Shown here one piece after another: positions 31,714-41,862 of a DNA stretch of 64,000 nt. Each line of letters opens with the position of its first letter. Position 1 is the stretch's first letter. The position numbers and the translations under genes were made by a program. A model generated the notes under the pieces. That model was given only the letters and a program-made list of their open reading frames with translations, was not told the origin of the DNA and did not search any database. Source of the stretch: Fistulifera solaris (Eukaryota > Bacillariophyta > Bacillariophyceae > Naviculales > Stauroneidaceae); NCBI GenBank assembly GCA_030295235.1, contig AP026123.1:2356001-2420000 (forward strand). Direction: 5' to 3'.

Positions 31714-32973
31714 ATGTCACGCAGTCTATTCTTGTTAATCGCAATAAGCTCCGCACAGGCCCAAGTCGTCCCATTTTCGTGCGGCGTGGGGCACGCGACC
31801 TCGGAACAATTGCAGGAATTGTCGGCACTCGTCACGGCCGATTCCTCTATCTTAGCAAGTAGCGACGAAGTCATTACCGTTCCAGTGTGTAGTTATATAT
31901 TTAAGGGCCGCCACAATGATGACGAAATTACCGACCAAATGTTACAAGATCAATTGGATTATCTCAATCAAGGCTTTACGGCCGCCAGTTGTTGCGATGT
32001 TGCCGATGTTTGGTGCAATCCGGTCGATTGTTCCGTCGAAACCAACATTCAATTTGCGTGGGCGGTCGTGACCCCAAAGGGCACTTTGGCGGAAGGACAC
32101 ACGACACCCAACATTCAAGATGAAGGCGCTTGTTCGTTTCGATTGTTTCGACCCTTGTGGCTTCGCACCAATTCCGTCAATGGCTTTTTCATGAAACGAC
32201 TGCTCCGCAAAGGTGGACCGAATGTTTTGAATATTTATTGGTCCAATCCGTTGGGTTCCATCGCGTACGCCACCTTTCCTACCTCCAGCAAACGCAAACA
32301 CGACGGCGTTGTGATCAATCCGGCCGCCGTCACGGGAGGCGATTTGCCCGGCTACGGACGTGGTGCCACGTTAATTCATGAAGTGGGACACTGGATGGGT
32401 TTGTTGCATACCTTTCAAGGCAGTTGTGAATCATCGGATGGGATTGATGATACGCCCATGGAATACGCACCCTTTCGTGGTTGCGGGGAACTGCCGGGCT
32501 ATCCCTTGGACCGCGACTCGTGTCCCGACAATCCCGGCACCGATCCCGTTCATAACTTTATGGATTATTCCGGCGATCTTTGTTGGTACAAGTTTACGGC
32601 CGGACAAATGGCCGTGATGCGAGCATCGTGGTTCAAGTATCGGGCCATCAACACTATAGTCTTACAAGAAGGTCAACCCTCCGAGGCCATCACGTTGGTC
32701 GCGCGGGGACGTCAATTGTATTCGTTGATTACCAGCAACGCCGTGCGGTGCACGGCCAGCGCCACCGAAGGCGATATCGGACTCTATTTACAATGGCGTC
32801 ACGAACCCCGTTACATTGCTTTTCCCTTGCTGAATACGTGCTCGACACACGGTCGTCCCGACCAATCGTGTACGGTACGACGTCCTCCGCGACAACAAGA
32901 AGTCTTGTACATTGGTGTCAAATCATCCTTTGTGCCCGTCACGGATTTAGTTGTGACGTGTGTGGCGGTCTAA
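31714..32973 (+). CDS. Secreted M43 (pappalysin-family) metalloprotease
   Basis: 419 residues from the ATG at 31714. The first 16 residues (MSRSLFLLIAISSAQA) are a signal peptide. The zinc site is HEVGHWMGLLH (His222, Glu223, His226, His232 in this numbering), the HExxHxxGxxH of metzincins. The Met-turn region follows at NFMDYSGD. An M43-type DTPMEYAP stretch and many Cys residues (CCDVADVWCNPVDC, GSCESS, RDSC) suggest disulfides. It is likely exported or placed in the cell wall or vacuole; substrates unknown. A C-terminal beta-rich region of about 120 residues (LVARGRQLYSLITSNAVRC) may be a binding domain. No intron or frame break. Confidence 0.88.
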   Translation: MSRSLFLLIAISSAQAQVVPFSCGVGHATSEQLQELSALVTADSSILASSDEVITVPVCSYIFKGRHNDDEITDQMLQDQLDYLNQGFTAASCCDVADVWCNPVDCSVETNIQFAWAVVTPKGTLAEGHTTPNIQDEGACSFRLFRPLWLRTNSVNGFFMKRLLRKGGPNVLNIYWSNPLGSIAYATFPTSSKRKHDGVVINPAAVTGGDLPGYGRGATLIHEVGHWMGLLHTFQGSCESSDGIDDTPMEYAPFRGCGELPGYPLDRDSCPDNPGTDPVHNFMDYSGDLCWYKFTAGQMAVMRASWFKYRAINTIVLQEGQPSEAITLVARGRQLYSLITSNAVRCTASATEGDIGLYLQWRHEPRYIAFPLLNTCSTHGRPDQSCTVRRPPRQQEVLYIGVKSSFVPVTDLVVTCVAV

Positions 32974-33267
32974 TTGAGAGAGAAACGAATCTATAAAAGA
33001 AAATATAATAGAAGCAATACGCCAGGTAAACAAAATCTAAATGGAGATAGAGCAGCTTTGTTCGGGGAGAGTAGTACCGGTATTTATAGAAAAGAAGTAT
33101 CATTGTGAAAGTAATATGACGTCACCAGTCACGAGCCGGAAAGAGCCGTTGAAAAAATAGATCCGAATAAAACCGGCGGAGAGGCGCAAACATTGTTGAA
33201 GCTGTAGTTGCTGCATTATAGCCTTTCTCTCATACAGATAGATTCCTCAGCAACGCAAGAGTGAAAG
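32974..33267. other. Intergenic region, M43 3' end to TBC promoter
   Basis: Contains a perfect palindromic TGACGTCA at 33117-33124 (listed separately). No gene seen. Confidence 0.35.
33117..33124. promoter_or_regulatory. Candidate CRE site upstream of the TBC gene
   Basis: TGACGTCA, a full palindromic cAMP-response element, 144 bases upstream of the TBC gene start. In Phaeodactylum, TGACGT-type elements are known to mediate CO2/cAMP response at carbonic anhydrase genes through bZIP factors. A single 8-base site can occur by chance in 64 kb, so this is tentative. Confidence 0.3.
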
Positions 33268-35523
33268 ATGACCAGTGAAGACGCGATAATCAGTGATGCG
33301 TTTACGGAAGGGGAAAATGCCGAGACAGACGACCAAGATGATCTGGAGGACGTTGTGGTAGAGGAACTAGAAATTTTAGGAACGGAACAGGTGCCAGTGC
33401 AAAGCGAAACGATGAAAGAAGGGGAGTTGGAGGAGAATGAAAGTAGTTTGACGGATATTGAAATAACAACAGCAGATGGAAATAGTAACGACAAGAACTA
33501 CGAAGATAGACAAGAACTAGAAACAAACGGGGAAGATTCCGAGACAGACGATCTTCCTGACGTCGTGGTAGAGGATCAACTCGTCGTAGAAACAAGGAAA
33601 CAGGTGCCACTTGAAAGCGAAAAGGCAAAGGAAGGTGACTTGCCTCTGGAGGAGAATGAAAGTAGTTTGACGGAAATTGAAATAACAACAGCAGATGGAA
33701 AGGGTACTAACGAGAAGAACGACGAAGAAAGAGAAGAAGCAAACGAACAGAGTCCGTCCGAAATGGCTTCCGAGGACTACGAGCAAACGTCACAGGCGGT
33801 GGATACGGTGAATGTGGAGCCAGTAGTTGAAACACCGTGGAGTCTCGAAGAATGTTTGTACGGAGTTTGTACGACCACCACCACTCCCGATGACGACTCG
33901 TTGGTCGATGACGATTGGGTGCACATTCGAGAACCGGGATTGTGGAAGACCACCCCGCACACGATCGATTTAACGTTGTTGCGCAAAATGGCCTCGCAAG
34001 TGGGGATCCCGGACGAAGGAAGTCATCGCGCCGTAGCCTGGCGTGTGTTGTTGGGCTATTTGCCGCCCGATAACAGAGAGTGGGAACGGACTCTCCAAGA
34101 ACGACGACAGGAATACAAGGCCTTTGTTAAAGAGTGGTTTTCCAATTCGCACGATTGTTTTCATGGTGATGAGTTGCGATGGAAGCACCGTAAGGCACCG
34201 AATCGTTGTCATGATGCGGATCAAGAAGAAGAAACACATGTTCCAGAAGCATCCGAGCCAGGCATCGAAGAAGATGACAATCAGCTTCACAGTCCGGTAC
34301 GAGATCGGCTGAAAAAGGCCGGCTTGGATGCGGGAGTATTAGATTCGATTCTCAAGAATTTCAATTCACTGCAAATTTCCAAAGTCAGCGATGCCGCTAC
34401 AGAAGACGTGTCAAATGACGTGGACTTTGTCGATGGCGTCCAGCTACTGGATCAAATCCGCAAAGACGTCGATCGCACATTTCCGGATCTGAAATTTTTC
34501 TTGGATCCGGAACGGAATTTGGGCAAGAGACGATATGCGGCATTGGAACGAATCTTGTTCACGTGGAGCAAATTCAACAAGGGAGTCAACTATGTGCAGG
34601 GCATGAATGAAATTGTGGGTACCATCTATTATGTCCTGGCCAATGACTGGAACGAAGAATGGGCCCAAGAAGCTGAAGCGGACACGTTCTGGTTGTTTGG
34701 AATACTGTTGGGAGATATGCACGATGTTTTCATTTCTCATTTGGATACCTCCGAGACGGGCATCTATTCTCGCATTAAAATGATGGAAACGCTCCTCCGT
34801 CGCCATGATGCCGAAATCATCGAACATTTCAATGATATTGGTATCGAAAGCTCCTTTTCGCCATACGATGGTGGACTACATTACTTTCGCGTGAATTCTT
34901 GCTGCCCGATACGATTCGACTATGGGATAGTATGTTTGCATCGACCCACAAAGATAACTTCCTTTGTTATGTCTGCGTGACTATGGTAATTATGATCCGC
35001 GAGCAACTACTGAAAGGTGATTTTTCAGTTTGTTTGCGGACGCTGCAATCCTATCCGTCCATAAGGATGGATGAGTTACTGACAGCGTCTCGGACTCTTT
35101 GGTTGTACGAGCGGCAAATAACGGTTGCTTGTCATAGAGGGGGGCATCGGACTACAACAGGCACTAGAGGCTGTGAAGCCCCCGGATGCTATCATTATGG
35201 CTTTTGGCTTTCGGGGTGGTATTCTTCCGGGGTCGCAATGGGAAAATAAAAGTCCTTCCAGAGTCGAAGCTATCCAAAAAGCTCGCGAGGCAGCCGCTGC
35301 TTCCGTTCGGGGGGCCGGTAGTGCTGTGAAAGGCTGGTTAGGACGAGCCACCAAACTCGCTAGCAATTTAGGAGACCAAGTCAAGCTTACGAGAACGGTT
35401 TCAGCCGAAAGTACGCATTCCGGTGAGATGGTCTTAGATTCTTTCTCCGCTGACGAAGAAGACGATATCTACATGCAGGCAATCCAAAGTGCCGAATCGG
35501 GAAAATATTCCTACACAAAATAG
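33268..35523 (+). CDS. TBC-domain Rab GTPase-activating protein (TBC1D13-like)
   Basis: About 750 residues. The first 190 are very acidic and contain a duplicated block (see repeat). The TBC domain begins at EPGLWKTTPHTIDLTLLRKM and AWRVLLGYLPPDNREWE. The arginine finger is in QIRKDVDRTFPDLKFF and the glutamine finger in VNYVQGMNEIVG. The end of the domain reads FLLPDTIRLWDSMFAS, then YVCVTMVIMIREQLLKGDFS. It should speed GTP hydrolysis on a Rab; the family member TBC1D13 acts on Rab35. One T is missing in the run 34855-34858 and one G is extra in the run 35139-35144. The C-terminus is Ala-rich then acidic, ending YSYTK. Confidence 0.8.
33321..33701 (+). repeat. Duplicated block encoding acidic N-terminus of the TBC protein
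   Basis: Two in-frame units, 33321-33484 and 33540-33701, about 163 bases each and 219 bases apart. They share the start CGAGACAGACGA and a nearly identical end encoding EENESSLTDIEITTADG versus EENESSLTEIEITTADG. The DNA match is high at the end of the unit and looser in the middle. It looks like a fairly recent internal duplication with a 55-base spacer. Confidence 0.75.
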
Positions 35524-36948
35524 AAAAAACATAGACGTACAAGTATATTTGTTATACATGTTCAGGTACCGCCTTTTGGGAATTTCCACAGTAAAGACTC
35601 CCGGGTTTCCTCGCATTCGTATCGGCTCGTTGAGCCAATGCGCTTCTACTATTTCGGTGCAAAATTTTCCAATCCCACTCGCGGGAGCTAGTACTTTCTG
35701 TTGCAAATCCTTCGAGTTGAGTTCCTTTTCGTTCGCCATCCACGTTTTCCCTATCGTTACCACGCCTATCACACAGCCTCGGTCAAATTTGGGGCGAAGA
35801 TTGCTTGCTTTTTGTATCTCGTCGCTAGACATGCCCTTTTCTTTCAGAATGGTCTTGTAGGACTCCAGGTCATGCCAATCTTTCCGTCCACAGTGCAGAA
35901 GAAGGCGCGTTCCCGGTTTGATATCCTGGAACATTGGATTGTTGCGGCTTTCGACGGTCTTGATTCCGTTCAATAAAAGAGCAGCAAACGGCTGTGACAT
36001 TGTGAAACACGGCCTTGCCACCATTTCGCCTCCTGTCAGTATCGTAGCCGAGGGACGACCTTGTCCATTGGTATTTGTTTCGAAATCAACCCTGTCGCCC
36101 GTCTGCAGTTTCATACCGGCAGGAACTTTTGATTCATGCACAAAATATTCGGCACCCGTCGCTTCATCCACCACAAATCCAAAACGTTTGGTGGGTGAAT
36201 AAAACTTGACACTTCCCGAGCATTTGGTTCCAGCTGGTTGGTTGGGCTCGGCAATTTGCAAATTGCTCGCATCCAAAATGTATCCCATCCAGTGCGGATC
36301 ATTGTGACCGGCTTTCAGTTCACTGAACTTGTGCAAGGCCTTTACAAAATGCTCGATCGTCAGACCCCTGGGCGTGTGACAGGACAGTACTCCCAATTGG
36401 GACGTTTCTCCCAAATTCATGCGCGCATCATCATCAAAAAAGAGCATGGAGGAATACGAGACACCCGATGCCGCACGAATATCGGCCAAGTGTTGTTTCT
36501 TACTGCCGGTTCGAATTTCAATGTACCGAAACAAGGATCGCAAGGGTGTTGTATCGATGGTAAATTCGTGCAACAACTGTTCTGCCCAAGTACCTTTGCT
36601 GGTGCGACTCGCAATCGCTAGTTCCACTTCATGCAACGGATGACCGGGTTCGATATCCTGGATAAACTGGAGTATTTCCATGCTGGCCGGAAACAAGCGA
36701 ATATCGCGATTCACGACCGGACGCTGTCGAATTTGGTACAGCTCGGGCGTCCAGAGTGTATTGTCGAGATCAAAGATAATGACCTTTGGAACAGCTTGAA
36801 GCGACGCCAGACTTTCGAGTGTCATCGTACTCGGTGCTGCCGAAGAATGCAATCGAGTCGATCTGCCCGGTCGAGTCGTCATTGGGAAACCCAGCGATCG
36901 ATTCGGAAACGAGAGAAATGCCAACCACAAAATGCGACAAATAGACAT
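35434..36948 (-). CDS. Fusion: MDP1-type HAD phosphatase, cold-shock domain, ASCH domain
   Basis: 504 residues as read. Residues 1-20 are hydrophobic (MSICRILWLAFLSFP) and may be a signal or plastid presequence with Phe21. The HAD part (52-225) has FDLDNTLW (nucleophile Asp60, Asp62), AIASRTSKG and SSMLFFDDDARN-like FFDDDARM, as in magnesium-dependent phosphatase-1. The cold-shock domain (244-306) has SVKFYSPTKRFGFVV and EYFVHESKV. The ASCH domain (317-455) has LLLNGIKTVESRNNP. MDP1 acts on protein phosphotyrosine or sugar phosphates; CSD and ASCH bind RNA. As read, the last 90 bases overlap the TBC gene; if the T run 35574-35577 has one base too many, the protein would end at 35562 after EIPKGGT and the overlap would vanish. 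Confidence 0.82.
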   Translation of the reverse strand: MSICRILWLAFLSFPNRSLGFPMTTRPGRSTRLHSSAAPSTMTLESLASLQAVPKVIIFDLDNTLWTPELYQIRQRPVVNRDIRLFPASMEILQFIQDIEPGHPLHEVELAIASRTSKGTWAEQLLHEFTIDTTPLRSLFRYIEIRTGSKKQHLADIRAASGVSYSSMLFFDDDARMNLGETSQLGVLSCHTPRGLTIEHFVKALHKFSELKAGHNDPHWMGYILDASNLQIAEPNQPAGTKCSGSVKFYSPTKRFGFVVDEATGAEYFVHESKVPAGMKLQTGDRVDFETNTNGQGRPSATILTGGEMVARPCFTMSQPFAALLLNGIKTVESRNNPMFQDIKPGTRLLLHCGRKDWHDLESYKTILKEKGMSSDEIQKASNLRPKFDRGCVIGVVTIGKTWMANEKELNSKDLQQKVLAPASGIGKFCTEIVEAHWLNEPIRMRGNPGVFTVEIPKRRYLNMYNKYTCTSMFFLFCVGIFSRFGTLDCLHVDIVFFVSGERI

Positions 36949-38783
36949 GACTGTGTGGAAAAAAAAACCACAGGAATCCGCTATCGACCACCCAAAGACA
37001 TATTAGATGTCAATCGTTCCCAATCGCAAGATACCTGGTATCTCTTTGGTGTTGATAACATATCAGATATTCCTCATAAACAAGGCAATGGAACCTTGGA
37101 ATGGACGCGACCGCGACGACGGTGCGACTTTGGTTTCTGCCAAAGGGATAGGGATATCATCATCAAGACCACAATATTATTATTGACCATAATACAAAAG
37201 AAGTCGAATCATTCATGAGCGCATATGACTGAGTTCTGACGTAGATAATAACTTCAATGGTGCAATGCAAGCTGAACTAGCTAGAGTGAGTAGCAAGTAG
37301 CATGAAAAATTTATTATTACTGGCACGGTATAATGAAAAGATATCGTTGGCGACTTGAGTCTCATGACTGATTTTCAGTCGTGGGAAAGGTCGCTGGGAG
37401 ACACGGGAACGCACCTCTGCTTGGTACATTTTTCTACGGGGCCTACGTGAGTGTACACTTTTTCCCGAACCATCCCGGCTTTTAGTCAACACGGAAAAAC
37501 CTTTCGCAGTCCGCAGGGATTAAATATGCCGGTGAGATGATGAGATCGTACAATCCTTTCATGAGGATCGAGCTTGATTTTGAATTTTTTCAATAAAAAA
37601 ATATAAGATGTAGCTTGTCATTAATGGCATGCAAACAATCTCCTACTCCGAAACAATTTCGGATGCAGTCGTGGTGAAAGTTCAATTTCTTGGATGTCAT
37701 TATTTATTTTAATGCTTTAGAAGCAAAACTCATAAGATTATTAAAGCTGCAGGCTTTGGTTGACAACTTTGATCGCAGATCGCAGAACCGCACTCCGTGC
37801 TCCGTGCCCTTCTTATCTTTAGAGAGAGCCAATTTCGTACTCCTTCATTTCGTAAACTTAGACATTTTCAAAACTAATAAGTACAAAGACTGAAGACCTT
37901 AGATCCTATCTTCTATGGGAACGGGTGTACGATGTGTGTGTGTCAACCTGGCTCCAACGGGCGATGCCAGACCAGAGATATCAACCCTTACGGGGACGTC
38001 TGCGATCTGACAACATAGACCCATCTAGAGAGAGCCTCTTTTACGGAGTACCAGTACTTGTACGTGGTCGTTTTCTTCGAGGAGGTCCAAATATCCGAAC
38101 CCATTATCGTCACTCGTCACGTCATCGTGCATCACAGGCTACTGGCCACTGGCCACTGTCCCGTTGCGTACAGAAAACGGAGAATGTGATGATACGTGAT
38201 AAGTGATAAGTGATCCATTGTACATGGTACCGGTACTGTACTATAATGATGCACAATTTCTAAGTGTTTACCATTCCCCGTGAGGGAGTGGGCGGATATT
38301 ATTGTATTTAACCCGATTCCTGATACGAGATATCCTGACTACTTTCGTCTTTCGTACCAGGTAATCTACTTATCAAGAACAAAATATATATCCCGAAAGA
38401 ATAATCTTGGCCATAGTAAGGAAGTAGGAATATTTCTCGCTATAGTATTTTATTCGAAGTACATGGTTCGTATTTATCGCGGGAACAGTGTCAACTGATA
38501 ACAATCACACTAGCGTACAGAGTACTCTAAGTGTTGAACGTTGAACGTCAGCCGCAAGATCCTGATCCAGAACATTCCAATTGCCCCAAAAGAATAATCT
38601 TCGCCATGCTTTCGCCCGATCGACCCAATCGATCGAGGTCTTTTCGACCTTTTAACTCTTTCTCAAACTCTAGAGTGAACGATAAATTTCGAAGAAAGAC
38701 TTCGCAGATCGTAGGCTACGGTACTTGCCAACTTTCTCCCATTGATTACGTTGCATTTGATCTTTGACGCATTTGGCCCCGAC
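36949..38783. other. Long divergent intergenic region
   Basis: About 1.8 kb between the phosphatase fusion (leftward) and the MYND gene (rightward). Open frames here are short and carry no recognisable protein. A GGCCACTGGCCACTG short direct repeat lies near 38142-38157 and GTGATAAGTGATAAGTGAT near 38195-38213. No RNA gene recognised. Confidence 0.35.
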
Positions 38784-39470
38784 ATGAGTTCCTATTACTG
38801 CAGCGCTCTTTTATGCCGCGGACGAGCTTCTCTTCCTTGTGAACATTGTGGTTACGTCAAGTATTGCTCGGACCAGTGCCGAATTCGTGACCGCGAACAA
38901 CTTCATGGAAAGCTCTGTCCCCATTATCAAAGAATCGGATCAGAAGATGATCCGAGAGGCGTGCTCATGTTCGTTGAAATGCTCTATGCCAGAGCTAGTT
39001 GGTATCGTGCGTTCGAAACGGATGAAAATGTGTGTCTTTTTGCCAAAGGCTGTTTCGAAACGGGGAGTGTGATACGGCAAGTTCATACGGGACGACTCCT
39101 GACGATGGACATTCTCTTGCACGAAATGTCCGCCGAAGAGCGTCGTTTGACTATGATGAGCGTGGCGTGCTGGCGAATCGCTCACATGCATCCGGACGAG
39201 AACAAGATACGTATCACGCTTTCCAAAACACCGATGATCTGCCATCGATGTCGGAGACGCCATGGTGATACTTTTGGCATGGTTCCGGATCGCAACTTTG
39301 GTGGCTTCTTATACTTGTGTGTTGACTGCGAGCGACAGAATGAGCTAGTCGTCGATTTGTTCCAAGTCCCATGGAGAGAGGAGTCGACTATTAGTCGAGA
39401 GCGTTTTCCGGCTTGGCTACAAGAATCGCTTCCGAGCAATCTATCGCCTAGTCCCCAGCAACAATCGTAG
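38784..39470 (+). CDS. MYND-type zinc-finger protein
   Basis: 228 residues from the ATG at 38784 (MSSYYCSALL). The N-terminal MYND finger has the full ligand set: CSALLC, CEHCGYVKYCSDQC and HGKLC. The middle is helical (VLMFVEMLYARASWYRAFE). A second possible metal site combines ICHRCRRRHGDTF with YLCVDCERQ. The C-terminus is short and disordered. MYND fingers bind Pro-rich peptides, often in chromatin or signalling complexes; no SET domain is present. An upstream in-frame ATG at 38742 exists but adds only 14 residues without family character. Expressed divergently from the phosphatase fusion. Confidence 0.75.
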   Translation: MSSYYCSALLCRGRASLPCEHCGYVKYCSDQCRIRDREQLHGKLCPHYQRIGSEDDPRGVLMFVEMLYARASWYRAFETDENVCLFAKGCFETGSVIRQVHTGRLLTMDILLHEMSAEERRLTMMSVACWRIAHMHPDENKIRITLSKTPMICHRCRRRHGDTFGMVPDRNFGGFLYLCVDCERQNELVVDLFQVPWREESTISRERFPAWLQESLPSNLSPSPQQQS

Positions 39471-39650
39471 ACGTCCCATTTTCGTGCTGTTTGTTAAGTA
39501 AGCGCAAGGGGTAATTGTTATTTTGACGTGAAGCTGCCTAAATAGTTACTTTTGTTTTGACAAAACGTAGTCAAACATCGCTTTGCGCTAGAGAAATGGC
39601 GATGATAACAAAAAAATAACCTTTTGTTTATAACGTTTACCGTCCTAACA

Positions 39651-40334
39651 TTAACGCGGACGTGGTGAAAAGTATAGAATCGGAGCCGACGCACTCGCGT
39701 GCAAGGCCTGTGGCCGATGACTCGCATTTTCGGGTGGACCGGAACCTACGGCAGGAGGCGACGAGTGTCGACGCGGAGAACTGTGAGAAACCGAAACATC
39801 GTCCAGGGCACCGCCAAAAGCACTATCGTTCATAAGGGTTCGGGCAACAGGATTTTCGCAGGCGGAGCGCACGCTGACATGCCCATCGGATGGGTAGCTT
39901 TCCAGCAACTGCAACACATGTTCTTCAAGGCTGGATGAAGTCGTGTTCAAGCTACATTCACTGGAAACCGACATGGATGAGTTGATGGCATCATCCGAGC
40001 CATCGCATTGTTCCATGATGCCATGTGCTGGTCGGAACTCATTCAATGGTACGCCAAATTTGTAGCTAGGAGACTCCCAGGGCTGATGTTGCTGTACGTT
40101 CACCCCTCCATCCGAATCAGTGTTTATTCTTACAGCTGAAAGACGTTCAAAATCACTCCCTGGTGTTGACAGGCGCGTAGCCTGCGTTCTGTTCTTTAGT
40201 ATTTTCGACGATCGCGATTCGATTGGACATTGATCAAATGGCGCCGATCCTATCGTTGGCTGAGACGTCGCTTTTGAAGAGGGAAAATTTAACGAAGACA
40301 GAACTGTAGTGTTGTCACTTTTCGTCCTTGCCAT
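39651..40334 (-). CDS. Ser-rich protein, function unknown
   Basis: About 227 residues from the first in-frame ATG (MARTKSDNTTV, 40334); the frame stays open a little farther to 40367 and further upstream sequence may be spliced, because a CACTAG acceptor-like word lies at about 40371-40376. The composition is low-complexity, rich in Ser, Pro and Asn, with no known domain. One short helical stretch (LEEHVLQLLESYPSDGHVSV) stands out and could be a binding motif. The C-terminus (HASASAPILYFSPRPR) is basic. Coding status rests on frame length and codon usage only. Confidence 0.5.
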   Translation of the reverse strand: MARTKSDNTTVLSSLNFPSSKATSQPTIGSAPFDQCPIESRSSKILKNRTQATRLSTPGSDFERLSAVRINTDSDGGVNVQQHQPWESPSYKFGVPLNEFRPAHGIMEQCDGSDDAINSSMSVSSECSLNTTSSSLEEHVLQLLESYPSDGHVSVRSACENPVARTLMNDSAFGGALDDVSVSHSSPRRHSSPPAVGSGPPENASHRPQALHASASAPILYFSPRPR

Positions 40335-41544
40335 CACATTCTCTTTGTCTTTGGCAACATGTTGCAACCTAGTGTTTACGCAATGCGGTGAGCATGAGTT
40401 TCAAACTGCCAACAGATGCCCCATCCAATACTTACGTTTTTCGTGTATGAGATTCTAATCGATTGGGGAGATGGTGAACATTTTCAGCCATTTTTAGATG
40501 AATCTGTCGTCTTCGGAATCCTTTGTGTTGTGGATTTTTTGTATGAAAAAGTGCAGCTTGTCAGTCCTCAAAATGCTTGCCCTCCACGATTGAGAGCGAA
40601 TAACTCAGAATGCAAAGATACCGTTGCAAGATTGATGAATGCGTTCCAAGATCATTCAAATCGCTCGATTTAAAAGGCAAACACGCCAGTTGACGTTGAC
40701 AGTTGTATCGGAATAAAGTAATGGCGATTGATTAAATGCTCAACGTCAAAGGGTAGAGTCTGTTGCTACAGTAGCGCTGTTCAACTCGACTTGACCTTGA
40801 TTTGATAATACACTCTCTAGTAGCCCAATCGGTTGCTTTTTTACCCTGGCTTCGATTTATTTTGACATCAAACAAACAGTTGTCGAGAATTCTTTCCGAT
40901 ACATCAGATCTTGGTAAACGCATTTCAGTTGTGGATCCTATCTACGAAACATGTTATATGAAGCAGTGACCCGAGACTTATAATTGTAATCCGTATTATT
41001 TCGACTTGTCGAATGTAGAGATCAAGGCAACAGTTTGTGTTTAGAGTCCTTTTGAACCGTTGTACATAATGTCAGTCACAAGCTGGCATGCGTGACTTTC
41101 TTCGGCCCAAACGAACCCTTTCGGTGACCTACTATCCGTGATTGATCCTCGACTGGGTTTTCTTACCGGCTTACTAAAACGGAGGAGGGAGAAACGACAG
41201 CATCTCGGATCAACATGGCACATCGTTGCAAGTGAATTATTTGATCAATAAGAAGAGGTATGTGAATTTCTAAATGATAGTCGCGAAAGAAAATATACAG
41301 ATAGACGCCATAGAAGACCGATAAACGGAGAGATATGCAGGCCATCAAACTAAAACGACAAGCTGCATAAAATGACGGTTGGAGGTGTTTCTTTGCTTGG
41401 GCCCCCCAAGTCAATTAGCAAGCGTTATGCTACATCTCTTCCTCATCAAATGAACATTTGCAACTCTAATTGTGACCGGTTAAAATGCGCGTGACATGTC
41501 GTCTCACTCTTTCTGTTTGTCAATTTTTTACTTGCAGTTGAACG
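40335..41544. other. Intergenic region with probable 5'-UTR intron of eS26
   Basis: A pyrimidine tract and CTTGCAG acceptor end at 41537, eight bases before the eS26 ATG. A GTATGT donor at 41258 is a possible partner, which would give a 280-nt 5'-UTR intron; this is inference. A frame on the plus strand at 40416-40673 codes 85 residues (FVYEILIDWGDGEHFQPFLD) with no known family; I do not call it. Confidence 0.4.
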
Positions 41545-41862
41545 ATGACTGTCAAGCGACGCAACCACGGACGCAATAAACACGGACGAGGACACGTAAA
41601 GCGTGTCCGCTGTGTGTCTACCGGAAAGGCTATTCCGAAGGACAAGGCAATCAAGCGATTCATTGTTCGTAACATTGTCGACGCTTCGTCTTTGAGAGAC
41701 ATTAAAGATGCTTCGGCATACCAGGAATACCAGTTACCCAAGCTGTATTTGAAAATGTATTACTGCGTCGAAGCTGCTGTGCACCAGCGTATTGTGCGTG
41801 GTCGATCGCGGGAGCAGCGTCGTGTCCGAACTCCTCCCCCTCGCTTTGGTGCTCGTAAATAA
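41545..41862 (+). CDS. RPS26: Small-subunit ribosomal protein eS26
   Basis: 105 residues, the usual length for protist eS26. It starts [20 protein letters not shown] and continues with [40 protein letters not shown] and [18 protein letters not shown], all family landmarks. In most eukaryotes the first motif is RCTNCGRCVPKD and the second YCVSCAIHS, giving a four-Cys zinc site. Here only the first Cys of each pair remains ([12 protein letters not shown] and [10 protein letters not shown]). The protein sits near the mRNA exit channel of the 40S subunit. A likely 5'-UTR intron ends eight bases upstream of the ATG. Confidence 0.95.
   Translation: MTVKRRNHGRNKHGRGHVKRVRCVSTGKAIPKDKAIKRFIVRNIVDASSLRDIKDASAYQEYQLPKLYLKMYYCVEAAVHQRIVRGRSREQRRVRTPPPRFGARK

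Noticed and set aside
36631-37218. 195-residue open frame on the plus strand
   Set aside because: Most of it lies antisense to the conserved phosphatase fusion gene, and its sequence has no domain character.
40416-40673. 85-residue plus-strand gene between the Ser-rich protein and eS26
   Set aside because: Short, no recognisable domain, no splice support; could be real but I cannot support it.
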